Positions 1 to 9,260 are shown, counted from the stretch's first letter. The stretch is DNA of 64,000 nt from Saprospiraceae bacterium (GCA_026129545.1 JAHCHX010000001.1:929501-993500); one strand, 5' to 3'. Translations and numbers: made by a program. Notes: generated by a model from the sequence alone, not told the origin.

Positions 1-257
1 TTCGACCCCGGAGCGGGCTTGCCGCCAAACGCGGCCTCACGATGCTCAACTCGCCCGGCACGATTGACAGCGACTACCGCGGCGAAATCAAGTGCATCGT
101 CGTCAACCTCTCCAACGAACCACAAACCATCGAACCCGGCGAGCGCGTGGCTCAAATGGTTATTGCGCGATACGAACAGATAACTTGGCTCAAAACCCAA
201 ACCTTGACGGAGACCGAACGCGGTACTGGTGGGTTTGGCAGCACGGGAAAAACATAG
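1..257 (+). CDS. dut: dUTP diphosphatase, C-terminal part (cut by window start)
   Basis: The protein hydrolyses dUTP to dUMP and pyrophosphate, which keeps uracil out of DNA and supplies dUMP for thymidylate synthesis. The first complete codon is at position 3, and the reading frame opens with [20 protein letters not shown], a typical trimeric dUTPase block followed by IDSDYRGEI. The sequence ends in a glycine-rich arm, [11 protein letters not shown], which is the conserved motif 5 that closes over the nucleotide in a neighbouring subunit. About the last 84 residues of a protein usually near 145 residues are present, and the start lies outside the window. It is followed after 45 bases by a same-strand nucleotidyltransferase gene, so the two may be co-transcribed. 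Motifs seen directly; function from family knowledge. Confidence 0.95.
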   Translation, partial: RPRSGLAAKRGLTMLNSPGTIDSDYRGEIKCIVVNLSNEPQTIEPGERVAQMVIARYEQITWLKTQTLTETERGTGGFGSTGKT

Positions 258-302
258 ACACACCTTCTTGGCCACACTGTAATATCAGTCAACCTTCTGA
301 AT

Positions 303-1310
303 ATGAAGATTATAATCCCCATGGCAGGTCGAGGCACCAGATTGCGTCCTCACACCCTCACAGTCCCCAAACCGCTCATCCCGGTAGCGGGCAAGCCCAT
401 TATCCAACGGTTGGTGGAGGATTTGGCCGAGGCCTACGGCAAAAAAATTGAGGAAATCGCGTTCATCGTGGGCGACTTTGGCCCGGAGGTGGAGCGGGAG
501 TTGATGGGCATCGCTCATTCGCTGGGTGCCAAAGGCAAACTTTATCGGCAAGAAAAAGCCTTAGGAGTAGGGCACGCCATCTACTGTGCGTGGGAGAGCC
601 TGAACGGCCCGTGCATGATTGCTTTTGCCGACACGCTTTTCAAGGCCAACTTCAAGTTCGACACCAGCGAGGAAGGGTTCATCTGGGTGCAGCGCGTGAA
701 AGACCCCTCTTCCTTCGGAGTGGTGAAGTTGGACGAACAAGGCTACGTCACCGAATTTGCCGAAAAACCGGCCGCTTTCATCTCTGATTTGGCCATCGTC
801 GGTATCTACTATTTCCGCGAGGGCGAAAATTTGCGCAAGGCGTTGCATCACATCATCTCCAACGAAATTCGAGAAAAAAACGAATTTCAACTCACCACGG
901 CGCTCGAGATTTTGAAAAACGAGGGAGTGCGTTTTCGCACCGGGGAAATCGAAGAATGGCTCGACTGCGGCAACAAGGAAGCCATATTGCATTCCAACGA
1001 GCGAATGTTGGAGTTTCACCGCAACAATGGTTTGGTGTCGTCCAATGCGGTGATAGAAAACAGCGTCATCGTGCAGCCCTGTTTCGTGGGCGACCACGCC
1101 GTGATACGAAACGCCGTGATAGGCCCATACGTCAGTGTCGGGCATCATTCGGTGGTCGAAAACACCGTTATCACCAACAGCATCATCCAGAACAAATCTC
1201 AAATCAAAAATGCCGTGCTCGACTACTCAATGGTCGGCAATTCGAGCCGCTACATCGGCTCCCGCGACGAGTTGAATCTGGGCGACTATTCAAACTTTTC
1301 AAAGCGATGA
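303..1310 (+). CDS. sugar-phosphate nucleotidyltransferase with left-handed beta-helix tail
   Basis: The enzyme probably transfers a nucleotide from an NTP to a sugar 1-phosphate, making an activated sugar for surface polysaccharide or lipopolysaccharide synthesis in the cytoplasm. The N-terminus carries the signature GRGTRLRPHTLTVPKPLIPV at residues 9-28, with the catalytic Arg and Lys of the glucose-1-phosphate thymidylyltransferase/uridylyltransferase superfamily. Further on are the sugar-site features FADTLF and EWLDCGN. Residues about 248-315 are a run of hexapeptide-like repeats (VIENSVIVQP, VIRNAVIGPYV) that should form a left-handed beta-helix, as in GlmU or long RmlA-like proteins. 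At 335 residues the length fits that subtype. It lies 34 bases upstream of a glycosyltransferase gene, which supports an envelope-sugar role. The exact nucleotide and sugar cannot be read from sequence. Confidence 0.9.
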   Translation: MKIIIPMAGRGTRLRPHTLTVPKPLIPVAGKPIIQRLVEDLAEAYGKKIEEIAFIVGDFGPEVERELMGIAHSLGAKGKLYRQEKALGVGHAIYCAWESLNGPCMIAFADTLFKANFKFDTSEEGFIWVQRVKDPSSFGVVKLDEQGYVTEFAEKPAAFISDLAIVGIYYFREGENLRKALHHIISNEIREKNEFQLTTALEILKNEGVRFRTGEIEEWLDCGNKEAILHSNERMLEFHRNNGLVSSNAVIENSVIVQPCFVGDHAVIRNAVIGPYVSVGHHSVVENTVITNSIIQNKSQIKNAVLDYSMVGNSSRYIGSRDELNLGDYSNFSKR

Positions 1311-1344
1311 GAAACCCGCGCATCGCGCAATTGTCAGTTGTATT

Positions 1345-2316
1345 TTGAAAATCCTCCTCCTGCGTTTCTCTTCCATCGGCGACATTGTGCTCACCAGCCC
1401 GGTGTCGCGTTGTTTGAAAAAGCAACTCGACGCGGAAGTGCATTTTTGCACCAAACGCGCCTTTGCCCCCATACTCCTGCCCAACCCGCACATTGCCCGG
1501 GTTTTTGCCTTTGAAAAAGAAGTGAGCGAGGTGATAAGTGATTTGAAAAAAGAACGGTACGACCTCGTGGTGGATTTGCACCACAACCTTCGCAGCCTCC
1601 GAACCAAACTCGCCTTGGGGCGCCCTTCGCGCGTGTTCGACAAACTGAACATGGAAAAGTGGCTGTTGGTCAATTTTAAAATAGACAGGTTGCCCCGAAC
1701 GCACATCGTGCATCGCTACCTGCAAACGGTGGCGCATCTGGGGGTGCGCTACGACGGCGCAGGGCTCGACTATTTCATTCCGCCCGACGAGGAAGTGCAT
1801 CTGGCAGATTGGTCGCCTTTGCTCAAAAAAGGGCGCTATGTTGCTTTTGTGCTGGGTGCCACGCACGCCACCAAGCGCCTGCCAACGGAAAAAATCGCAG
1901 AAATTTGTCGGCAAATAGACCAACCCATCGCACTGCTTGGAGGGAAGGCCGAGCAAGGCGTCGCCAATGGGATTGTTGGCCCAAATGTTGTCAACCTCTG
2001 CGGTCAACTCAATCTCCACCAATCGGCCTCCGTCGTGCGTCAAGCGGGAAAGGTGCTGACCCACGACACAGGCCTCATGCACATCGCGGCGGCGTTTCGC
2101 AAGGAAATCGTATCGGTGTGGGGCAACACGGTTCCAGCGTTCGGGATGTACCCTTTTTACCCAACCGGCGTGGATTTGAACACGTCTGTGGAAGTGTCGG
2201 GCTTGGCTTGTCGCCCTTGCTCCAAGATTGGGTTCGCTCGTTGCCCCCAAGGACATTTCAGGTGCATGAACGATATTTCGGCGGCAGCGATATCCGATAG
2301 ATTGAAGATGATATAG
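1345..2316 (+). CDS. glycosyltransferase family 9 (heptosyltransferase-like)
   Basis: This protein resembles ADP-heptose:LPS heptosyltransferases, which add sugars to the inner core of lipopolysaccharide at the inner face of the cytoplasmic membrane. The N-terminus KILLLRFSSIGDIVLTSPV is the classic GT9 opening. The C-terminal Rossmann half carries LLGGKAEQ and the donor-binding stretch THDTGLMHIAAA. The start is TTG at 1345, chosen because the family's first strand begins there and no upstream ATG fits. A cysteine-rich end, RPCSKIGFARCPQGHFRCM, is often seen in GT9 proteins of Bacteroidota. The gene follows the nucleotidyltransferase by 34 bases, so the pair probably forms one envelope-sugar operon. 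Substrate is not deducible. Confidence 0.9.
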   Translation: MKILLLRFSSIGDIVLTSPVSRCLKKQLDAEVHFCTKRAFAPILLPNPHIARVFAFEKEVSEVISDLKKERYDLVVDLHHNLRSLRTKLALGRPSRVFDKLNMEKWLLVNFKIDRLPRTHIVHRYLQTVAHLGVRYDGAGLDYFIPPDEEVHLADWSPLLKKGRYVAFVLGATHATKRLPTEKIAEICRQIDQPIALLGGKAEQGVANGIVGPNVVNLCGQLNLHQSASVVRQAGKVLTHDTGLMHIAAAFRKEIVSVWGNTVPAFGMYPFYPTGVDLNTSVEVSGLACRPCSKIGFARCPQGHFRCMNDISAAAISDRLKMI

Positions 2317-2534
2317 CTCATTCTACCCTTCACGCTTTTGCCAGAAACGACCAAAAATACCTTTTTAACAAAAAGCATGACACGGCTTAGGTTTGGATTT
2401 CCAATTTTGCGCTACTTTTCGCCGAACAATTCTGCGCAAGTGATTTTAAATGTCGTTTTTGCAAGAAAGCGGATTTCAAAGCCAGCGCCCAAACAATAAA
2501 CGCCATCCCTATTTTTCCGCTAAACATTCCGATT

Positions 2535-3596
2535 ATGTACGTTAGAAAACTACTCTTTTCCTTTGTTGCTCTCCTCGGCTTGAACAGCCTGCTCGCGCAA
2601 GACATCCACTTTACCCAATTCGCCATGTCGCCCCTGACGATGAACCCCTCAATGGCGGGCAAGTTCGAAGGCACGCTCCGCATCGGCGGCATCTATCGCG
2701 GCCAATGGGCCAGCGTGGTCGGCGGCTCGAATAGCTTCAAAACCCCCGCTGTTTTTGCGGACGCGCCCATCATTCGCGGCATACGCAAGCAAGACTGGAT
2801 TGGCGTGGGGCTTATGTTCTTCTCCGACAAGGCCGGCTCTGTCGGGCTGCGACACAACGCCGCCAAACTGGGTGCCACCTATCACCTCGCGTTGAGCAAA
2901 AAAAACAACACCATTTTGTCCATCGGCGGCCAATATGGTCGCGGCGGGCGGAAGTTGGGCGACGAGCGTTTTTATGAGGACGGCTACGACCCATCAGGGC
3001 AATATGTGCCAAGCCTGAGCAAAGAGGCCAACGTAGTGGACAACGCCAATTTCACGGATATTGACGCAGGCATCAACCTCTCCACGCAACTGAACAAACG
3101 CATGGATGTCAATTTCGGATTTGCCATGTACCATATCAATCAAGGCAAATACAGCCTTGCCGGCAGGTCGGACCCCAACGCTCCAGCCCCCACCAACCCG
3201 ACAGCAGGAGACGCGAGAATCCCGCGTCGGAGCATATTCCATGGCCAACTCAACGCGGCCCTCGACGACCGTTGGAGCCTTAGCCCCTCCTTCCAATACA
3301 TGACCATGAGCGGTGCCGACGAGATACAGGTGCAAGGCTTGGTGGGATACTTGTTCGACCCGGAAAAAGACCTCACCATCAATTTTGGCCTTGGCTACCG
3401 CCTGCGCGATGCCATTCAGGCGCTTGCGGGGATGAAGTATAAAGACCTCCGCGTTGGCCTTGCCTACGACATCAACACCTCCGACCTCAACGCAGCAAGC
3501 AATTATCGCGGCGGCTTCGAAATAGCGGCCAACTACATCGTGAAAATTTACAAGCCTTCGGTCATCAAGCCCAAAGTGTTGTGTCCGAGATTCTAA
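2535..3596 (+). CDS. PorP/SprF family outer-membrane protein
   Basis: PorP/SprF proteins are outer-membrane beta-barrels of Bacteroidota that partner with type IX secretion and with surface attachment of large adhesins. The 353-residue protein has a signal peptide (MYVRKLLFSFVALLGLNSLLAQ, cut after about residue 22). The mature start, DIHFTQFAMSPLTMNPSMAG, is the PorP/SprF signature. The rest alternates short amphipathic strands, as expected for a barrel, and includes GGIYRGQWASV and a terminal strand region YRGGFEIAANYIVKIYKP. It sits 93 bases upstream of an OmpA-family gene, and such pairs recur in this phylum. Many paralogues usually exist per genome, so this need not be the T9SS core PorP. 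Confidence 0.93.
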   Translation: MYVRKLLFSFVALLGLNSLLAQDIHFTQFAMSPLTMNPSMAGKFEGTLRIGGIYRGQWASVVGGSNSFKTPAVFADAPIIRGIRKQDWIGVGLMFFSDKAGSVGLRHNAAKLGATYHLALSKKNNTILSIGGQYGRGGRKLGDERFYEDGYDPSGQYVPSLSKEANVVDNANFTDIDAGINLSTQLNKRMDVNFGFAMYHINQGKYSLAGRSDPNAPAPTNPTAGDARIPRRSIFHGQLNAALDDRWSLSPSFQYMTMSGADEIQVQGLVGYLFDPEKDLTINFGLGYRLRDAIQALAGMKYKDLRVGLAYDINTSDLNAASNYRGGFEIAANYIVKIYKPSVIKPKVLCPRF

Positions 3597-3689
3597 TGGC
3601 TGAGATTGTCAAAGGGGCCTGCGGTTGACGGCTTTCGTCCGTTGGAAGGCTCTTGCCTCGCCCCTCAACAACGTTTTTAAAATCACACT

Positions 3690-5786
3690 ATGATGAAAAA
3701 ACAAATCATCCTCATAACCCTCTTATTTGCAACATCGGCGGCGCTTGTCGCGCAACCGCTCAACCGCTCCACGCCAGAAGCCAACTTGAAATCAGCCGAA
3801 AAGGCAGCCGCCAACGGCAACCCCTATGAGGCGCTCGAACTCTACAAAAAAGCACAAGACGATTTGAAAGACAAATCTCTTTCGGTCAAGATTGCCATGC
3901 TAGAGTACGAACTGCGCGACTACCTGCAAGCCGAGCGCGCGTTCAATCGCTTGGTGCTGCGCGACCGCAAAAACGAGTACGGCGAGTTGAAATACTGGTA
4001 CGCCATGAGCCTCAAGCACAATGGGAAGTATTCTGAGGCCATCGAAATGTTCAATCAGTACATCAAAGACCCCGTGGCCACGCCCGAACTCGTGCAAGCA
4101 GCGCAGCGCGAAATCGCAGGTTGCGAAATCGGCAAAAAAGCCAAGCAGCCCGACAATTTGATAGTGGCCAACCTCGGCAAAAAGGCCAACAGCCCACAAA
4201 CGGAAGCTTCGCCCTCATACAGCGGTGGCGAGCTCTACTATTCGTCGCTTCAATCAAAAGAAGTGATTGTGCTCGACGGAAAGCAAGGCGATTGGTTTGC
4301 GAAAATTTACACTGCCACCAAAAGCGGCAACGAGTTCGGCGCACCCACTGCCCTCGGCCAGCAGATCAACCGCGAAGAGTGGCATCAGGGCAACGTCAGC
4401 ATCTCTCCCGACGGGCGCACCATGTATTTCACCCGCGTGCTGTTTGAGGAAGATGGTCAGCAACTCGCAGAAAGCAAAATCTACTACTCGCTAAAAGGCT
4501 CCGACGGTTGGGGCGCGGCCAAGGAAGTGAACGGCGTGAACGGCGACTATATCGCCAAGCATCCTTGCGAAGGCGAGCTGTTCGGCGAAAAAGTGTTGTT
4601 CTTCGTGGCCAATATGCCCGGCGGGCAAGGCGGTTTCGACATATACTACGCGCCCAAAAAACAAGACGGCGAATTTGGTTTTCCGGTCAACTTGGGCGAA
4701 GTCGTCAATACCGTAGGCGAAGAAGCCAGCCCCTTTTATCAGGACGGCAAACTGTGGTTCAGCAGCAACGGACGCCCCACCATCGGCGGGCTTGATGTGT
4801 TCGAAAGCCAGTGGAACGGCTCCGTGTGGAGCGAGCCAAAATGGATGCCGCTTGGCATCAATTCCAGCGTGGACGACCTGTTTTATACCCGTATGCCCGA
4901 CGGCATGAGCGGCTACTTGGTCAGTAACCGCCCCGGCCCCAACAACCTAAAAAGCAAAACCTGCTGCGACGACATTTATAGCTGGGAAATCGAGCGCATC
5001 AAAGTCGAGCTGTTGGCCAAAACCATGCGCTTGCGTCGCAAAGGCGAGAAGGAAAACCAGCCCCTCAACGGTGCCACCGTTCAGGTATATGACGTGACGG
5101 AAAAAGACCCTGCCCGCGTGGATGAAAAAACCAACGCCAACGCCAACGAATTTCCCTTCACCCTCGCTCCCGACAAATCGTACCGCGTCATCGCCACCCG
5201 CGAAGGATACAAGCCCGACACGCTGGATTTCAACACGACAGGCGTGAAAAAAACAACCAGCATCGAGAAAAAACTACTCTTGCGCCTGCTGCGCGTAGAA
5301 CCCGAGTACGACACCATCCGCATCAACGAGCCGATTCGCCTTGAATATATCTTGTACGATTTTGACAAAGCGGATATTCGCCCCGATGCGGAGCCTGATT
5401 TGCAATACCTGACGGACTTGATGAAAAAATACCCGGACATGAAAATCGAGCTCTCCTCCCACACCGACTCGCGTGGCCGGGATGATTACAACGAGCAACT
5501 CTCTCAGCGCCGCGCCGACAGCGCGAAGGCTTGGATTGTGGCAAAAGGCATCACCCCTGACCGCATCGTGGCAAAAGGATACGGCGAAAAACAACTCCTC
5601 AACGGCTGCTCCAACGGCGTGGAGTGCAGCGAGGAGCAGCATCAACTCAATCGCCGCACCGAGTTCAAAATCCTGTCCGGCCCTACCAGCATCATTATCG
5701 AAAAAGTCGAGAAACGCGAAAAGCCGCAAGGGCAAGCCCCCGGCGGCAAGCAAACTGTTCGCCCAGATTTTTTTTTCGGGAATTAA
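3690..5786 (+). CDS. OmpA-family protein with TPR, PD40-like repeats and carboxypeptidase-regulatory-like domain (PorE-like)
   Basis: The 698-residue protein anchors an outer-membrane complex to peptidoglycan. A signal peptide (about residues 1-22, ending SAALVAQ) is followed by TPR-like helices with EALELYKKAQ (about 28-150). Next come WD40-like PD40 strands with repeated SPDGRTMYFTR and GKLWFSSNGRP motifs (about 165-440), then a carboxypeptidase-regulatory-like beta sandwich (about 450-540). The C-terminal OmpA domain (about 550-665) shows LSSHTDSRGRDDYNEQLSQR, which contains the Asp and Arg that bind diaminopimelate. This architecture matches PorE and related OmpA proteins paired with PorP/SprF in T9SS loci, and the upstream gene is exactly such a partner. 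A strong terminator follows. Domain reading is by eye; the paralogue identity is inferred. Confidence 0.93.
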   Translation: MMKKQIILITLLFATSAALVAQPLNRSTPEANLKSAEKAAANGNPYEALELYKKAQDDLKDKSLSVKIAMLEYELRDYLQAERAFNRLVLRDRKNEYGELKYWYAMSLKHNGKYSEAIEMFNQYIKDPVATPELVQAAQREIAGCEIGKKAKQPDNLIVANLGKKANSPQTEASPSYSGGELYYSSLQSKEVIVLDGKQGDWFAKIYTATKSGNEFGAPTALGQQINREEWHQGNVSISPDGRTMYFTRVLFEEDGQQLAESKIYYSLKGSDGWGAAKEVNGVNGDYIAKHPCEGELFGEKVLFFVANMPGGQGGFDIYYAPKKQDGEFGFPVNLGEVVNTVGEEASPFYQDGKLWFSSNGRPTIGGLDVFESQWNGSVWSEPKWMPLGINSSVDDLFYTRMPDGMSGYLVSNRPGPNNLKSKTCCDDIYSWEIERIKVELLAKTMRLRRKGEKENQPLNGATVQVYDVTEKDPARVDEKTNANANEFPFTLAPDKSYRVIATREGYKPDTLDFNTTGVKKTTSIEKKLLLRLLRVEPEYDTIRINEPIRLEYILYDFDKADIRPDAEPDLQYLTDLMKKYPDMKIELSSHTDSRGRDDYNEQLSQRRADSAKAWIVAKGITPDRIVAKGYGEKQLLNGCSNGVECSEEQHQLNRRTEFKILSGPTSIIIEKVEKREKPQGQAPGGKQTVRPDFFFGN

Positions 5787-5806
5787 ATAAAATCGAGTCG
5801 CAACAA

Positions 5807-5851
5807 AGCAGCATCGAAAGGAGCGGACAACCTTTTGGTGCTGCTTTTTTT
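5807..5851 (+). terminator. rho-independent terminator after the OmpA-family gene
   Basis: A stem of about 15 pairs is formed by the left arm at 5807-5821 and the right arm ending near 5845, with a nine-base loop, and it runs straight into seven T residues (5845-5851). The outer nine pairs (AGCAGCATC with GGTGCTGCT) include one G-T pair. It ends transcription 21 bases after the OmpA stop codon. Confidence 0.85.
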
Positions 5852-5884
5852 GTGGCCCGGCTTGTCGTGCCGCACGACACCATC

Positions 5885-6238
5885 ATGCCAGATTGGGACA
5901 ACCCCGCAGATACGGAAGTCAGATTCGACCACGAAACATTAGTCTTTGGAAACGTGATGGAAGGCGACATGGTGGAAGCCGTTTTTGAGTTCACTAATGT
6001 CGGCCAACAATTGCTCGAAATAGAAATAGTGAGCGCCTGCGATTGCATGGAGATGGAATGGACACAAGAGGAAATACCTAATGGCCAAAGGGGATTTGTC
6101 GCCATCGTCCTCAACACAGCCGCCATGTCGGGCAAAATTTCCAAGGATATTGATATCGTTTTCAAAAATACGGACGCGGACGGCTACCCTTTGGTGAAGC
6201 GGGTGTATTTGGTGGGTGCGGTGGAGCCGAGGCATTAG
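5885..6238 (+). CDS. DUF1573 domain protein
   Basis: A small protein of about 117 residues that is a single DUF1573 immunoglobulin-like fold, common in Bacteroidota secreted or periplasmic proteins and of unknown function. The characteristic blocks are HETLVFGNVMEGDMVEAVFE, FTNVGQQLLEI and the SACDCMEMEW cysteine pair. The ATG at 5885 is preferred. An in-frame GTG at 5852 directly abuts the upstream terminator and would add a poor leader, VARLVVPHDTI. No signal peptide is evident with either start, which is unusual for this family, so the true start or location is uncertain. The stop lies three bases from the end of a convergent gene. Confidence 0.75.
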   Translation: MPDWDNPADTEVRFDHETLVFGNVMEGDMVEAVFEFTNVGQQLLEIEIVSACDCMEMEWTQEEIPNGQRGFVAIVLNTAAMSGKISKDIDIVFKNTDADGYPLVKRVYLVGAVEPRH

Positions 6239-6240
6239 CC

Positions 6241-6714
6241 TCAAAATCCCGGAATCCGGTCCAAGATTCTCCTCAGCGTATCGGGTCTGAAACCCGCGAT
6301 GAAAGAGATGAACGAAATGCTCCCCGCGATGCGGTAATACTGTGCTTCCGTGGTATTGGTGAACGGTTGGTCCATCATCACAAACGCGCCAGCCATAAAG
6401 GCCATGTAGAACATGAACCCTGCGATGGAGCCGCCGAGTGCCTCGTCCTCCTTTCTGACGGGCTTTTCAAGGGCGGCCTCCAACTCTACCTTGCGCAGCA
6501 GACCCCGACACAAAGCGCCCATCAGCCCCGCGAGGATGGAGAGAAAAGCGATGTTGGTCGGAATCCAAGCCAACAAAATCAGAAAGAAGTCAGGCAGGTT
6601 GAAATTGTCGGAAAGCCCTTTGCGCAGCGGGTTTGTGTCTATGAAGGCGCCGAGGCAAAAAACAATGAGCCAAGCGACGACCACAAGCAGGGCAACAAGA
6701 ATGCGAGCTAACAT
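6241..6714 (-). CDS. small integral membrane protein of unknown function
   Basis: A 157-residue hydrophobic protein I do not recognise. Starting at the internal ATG (6714), MLARILVALLVVVAWLIVF forms the first membrane helix. Further helices are FLILLAWIPTNIAFLSILAG, GSIAGFMFYMAFMAGAFVMM and ISFISFIAGF, giving about four spans. A basic loop, RGLLRKVELEAALEKPVRKE, separates the middle helices, and the end, GFRPDTLRRILDRIPG, is positively charged and probably cytoplasmic. A longer start at 6759 would put 15 polar residues before the first helix and overlap the promoter-like site at 6757-6783, so the shorter start is preferred. It is convergent with the DUF1573 gene and divergent from the HerA-like ATPase. 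Confidence 0.75.
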   Translation of the reverse strand: MLARILVALLVVVAWLIVFCLGAFIDTNPLRKGLSDNFNLPDFFLILLAWIPTNIAFLSILAGLMGALCRGLLRKVELEAALEKPVRKEDEALGGSIAGFMFYMAFMAGAFVMMDQPFTNTTEAQYYRIAGSISFISFIAGFRPDTLRRILDRIPGF

Positions 6715-6756
6715 AGGCGGCGGATTGAGCGAAATTTGGTGCGCTCGTTTCGGGTT

Positions 6757-6783
6757 CAAAGTTACTTCCCTTCGTTTTTCAAA
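6757..6783 (-). promoter_or_regulatory. Bacteroidota-type promoter for the small membrane protein
   Basis: On the minus strand this reads TTTG, 15 bases, TAACTTTG, which matches the phylum's -33 TTTG and -7 TAnnTTTG elements with a slightly short spacer. The -7 element is 43 bases upstream of the chosen start at 6714. Confidence 0.5.
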
Positions 6784-6815
6784 CCCCCTTTTCTCAAAAA
6801 AATTAGCGACTGCGC

Positions 6816-6823
6816 TATTTTTG
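6816..6823 (+). promoter_or_regulatory. possible -7 element for the HerA-like ATPase gene
   Basis: TATTTTTG fits the Bacteroidota -7 consensus TAnnTTTG and lies 67 bases before the start codon at 6891. No good -33 TTG is seen at the expected distance, so this is only a weak candidate. Confidence 0.3.
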
Positions 6824-6890
6824 AGCCGAAAATCAATTCACCCATTTACAAAAACAAACCAGACGCACCTGCGTAGCGCACTTATTTCAA

Positions 6891-8453
6891 ATGGCTAACA
6901 AAGAAACATTCATCTCGGAAATCCAGGCTGGCTACCATTTCAACGGCCCATCCATCGTGTTGGGAGGTGCCATGCTCAACGGCGAAGCAATCCCCAACCT
7001 TCAGGTCAAAGTCCCGCTGCGCACCATGAACCGCCACGGCCTCATCGCGGGCGCTACGGGTACCGGCAAAACCAAGACCCTGCAAGTCGTGGCGGAGCAG
7101 TTGGCCGCCAACGGTGTGCCGAGTCTGGTCATGGACATCAAGGGCGACCTTTCGGGAGTGGCTATGCCGGGCAGCGACAACCCCAAAATCACCGAGCGTT
7201 CGGGCAAAATCGGTGTCACTTGGCATCCTCATGGCAACACGGTGGAATTTCTCACGCTTTCCGGCGAACGCGGCGCACGGCTCCGGGCGACAGTGAGCGA
7301 GTTCGGCCCGGTCTTGTTCAGCCGCATTTTGGGGCTGAACGACACACAGGGTGGGGTAGTGTCGCTCGTGTTCAAATACGCCGACGACCGGGATTTGCCC
7401 CTGCTTGATTTGAAAGATTTCAAAAAAGTGCTTCAATACCTTGGCAACGAGGGCAAAGCAGAAATAGAGGCCGAGTACGGCCAGTTTAGTAGCGTGACGG
7501 CTGGCACCATCCTGCGCAAAGTGTTGGAACTGGAACAACAAGGCGCAGAAGTTTTCTTCGGCGAGCTATCCTTCGACGTGCAAGACCTCGTGCGCATGGA
7601 TGAGAACGGACGTGGCATCATCAGCATCGTTCGCCTGACCGACATTCAGGACAGACCCAAGCTTTTCAGCACGTTCATGTTGCAGATGATGGCCGAAATC
7701 TACTCCTCGTTCCCTGAAGAAGGCGACGCTGACCAGCCGAAGCTATGCATCTTTATTGACGAGGCGCACCTTGTGTTTCAGGAAGCCTCTGCTGTGTTGC
7801 TCCAGCAAATCGAGACCATCGTCAAACTCATCCGCTCCAAAGGCGTGGGAGTTTTCTTCATCACCCAAAACCCCGCCGACGTGCCAGATAGTGTGCTGGC
7901 GCAATTGGGCTTGAAAATCCAGCACTCCCTTCGCGCTTTCACCGCCAAAGACCGCAAGGCCATCAAATTGGCCGCGCAGAACTACCCCATCACGAAATAC
8001 TATCAGACGGAAGACCTGCTCACCAATCTGGGCACGGGGGAGGCCATCGTGAGCGTCCTCAACGAAAAAGGCATCCCGACCCCCTTGGCGCACACCCTTG
8101 TGCGCGCGCCCGAAAGCCGCATGGATGTGCTCACCCCTGTCGAGATTGACAACCTCATCACTCGGTCCGCATTGGCACGCAAGTACAATCAGGTCGTTGA
8201 CCGCGAGAGTGCTTATGAGATATTGAATGAAAAAATCGCCGAGGCGCACAAAAATCAGCCTGTCAAACAACCCGCAGCCTCTTCCTCCACCAGCCGCCGA
8301 CAGGAAAAAACGGCGGTGGAGCAGGTGTTGGGCAGCCCCGCCGCCCGCCAGATAGGCCGCACCGTGGCCGCAGAACTCACACGCGGCTTGCTCGGCGTAT
8401 TGGGTCTGGGTGGCAGCACGAGCACACGCCGCAAAAAAACGGGGTGGTTCTAA
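6891..8453 (+). CDS. HerA-like helicase/ATPase of the DUF853 family
   Basis: A 520-residue P-loop ATPase of the HerA/FtsK superfamily, DUF853 type. Relatives are DNA-pumping or helicase-like motors, but the role of this subgroup is not established. Walker A is GATGTGKTKT near residues 55-64, and Walker B is LCIFIDEAHLVF near residues 283-294. It is followed by GVGVFFITQNPADVPDSVL, a sensor-like block typical of this family. The region before Walker A (IVLGGAMLNGEAIPNLQVKV) forms the HAS-like beta barrel. The C-terminus has a low-complexity linker and then QIGRTVAAELTRGLLGVLGLGG, a hydrophobic tail seen in many DUF853 proteins. The gene ends four bases into the convergent DUF2461 gene. Family call is confident; biological role is not. 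Confidence 0.93.
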   Translation: MANKETFISEIQAGYHFNGPSIVLGGAMLNGEAIPNLQVKVPLRTMNRHGLIAGATGTGKTKTLQVVAEQLAANGVPSLVMDIKGDLSGVAMPGSDNPKITERSGKIGVTWHPHGNTVEFLTLSGERGARLRATVSEFGPVLFSRILGLNDTQGGVVSLVFKYADDRDLPLLDLKDFKKVLQYLGNEGKAEIEAEYGQFSSVTAGTILRKVLELEQQGAEVFFGELSFDVQDLVRMDENGRGIISIVRLTDIQDRPKLFSTFMLQMMAEIYSSFPEEGDADQPKLCIFIDEAHLVFQEASAVLLQQIETIVKLIRSKGVGVFFITQNPADVPDSVLAQLGLKIQHSLRAFTAKDRKAIKLAAQNYPITKYYQTEDLLTNLGTGEAIVSVLNEKGIPTPLAHTLVRAPESRMDVLTPVEIDNLITRSALARKYNQVVDRESAYEILNEKIAEAHKNQPVKQPAASSSTSRRQEKTAVEQVLGSPAARQIGRTVAAELTRGLLGVLGLGGSTSTRRKKTGWF

Positions 8454-9124
8454 TAAATCGCCGTTCTGAAAAAATCATTGAGCGCTTTCCCCGCCTTGAA
8501 GTAGTCTGCCACAAAGTCGGGGAAGTCGCTTTGAAGCGCGTGTTCGGGAGCAAGCTCCGCCATGAAGTAGAATTGTTTGTTGGCCAAGAGTGGTTCAGAC
8601 TTAGCAGCCTCCTTGAATTCGGGTGGCAACACCTTGTTGCGCTCTCCCCTGATGTTGCCGTATTTTTCCACGAAATTTTTCTCCAAAATCAAGGTGCGAA
8701 AGGTCTCCGGTGCCTGCATGATAGCCGTGCGCACTTTGCGAAGCGGCTCTTTGTCAAGGAAATACGCGCCACCACCGAGCCACAATGCGCCAAACTCAAT
8801 GTGCATATAGTATCCCGGATACGACATGGCATCGGCGGTGGACTTGATGCCTTTGGGATTGAATGAAGCCGCCACATTCGTCTTGTAAGGGCTTTTGTCT
8901 TTGGAAAAACGGGTGTCGCGGTAGATGCGAAAAATACAATCCTTTGGCACGATGGGGCCGTAACCCGGCTCAAACGGCAAAACACGCTCGATGATAGCTG
9001 CCACCGTTGCCTCGAATGGTTTTTTCACCGTTGCCTCGTAGCGTTTTTTGTTTTTTTCAAACCAGTCGCGGTTGTTGTTCTGCGAGAGGTCGTAGAGGAA
9101 TTGGAGGAAGTCGGCAGAAAGCAT
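8450..9124 (-). CDS. DUF2461 family protein
   Basis: A 224-residue protein matching the DUF2461 (TIGR02453) family, which is widespread and of unknown function. Typical blocks are FLYDLSQNNNRDWFEKNKKR near the N-terminus, IFRIYRDTRFSKDKSPYKTN in the middle, and YYMHIEFGALWLGGGAYFLD after it. It shares four bases with the end of the HerA-like gene on the opposite strand. The start at 9124 is supported by the conserved LSADFLQFLYDLSQNN opening. A TACCTTTG element on the minus strand (9172-9179) may be its -7 promoter element, but I see no well-spaced -33 partner. Confidence 0.93.
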   Translation of the reverse strand: MLSADFLQFLYDLSQNNNRDWFEKNKKRYEATVKKPFEATVAAIIERVLPFEPGYGPIVPKDCIFRIYRDTRFSKDKSPYKTNVAASFNPKGIKSTADAMSYPGYYMHIEFGALWLGGGAYFLDKEPLRKVRTAIMQAPETFRTLILEKNFVEKYGNIRGERNKVLPPEFKEAAKSEPLLANKQFYFMAELAPEHALQSDFPDFVADYFKAGKALNDFFRTAIY

Positions 9125-9260
9125 GGTTGTCAGCTGTGGTTATTCGCTCAAATCAGCAATTCTTTGTGAATCAAAGGTAGTGTTCTTCAAAAAAAATGAA
9201 GCCACCACATTTGTCCTCAAACATGGCGGTTTCATCGTCCCGGATTATCTCAGTATCAAT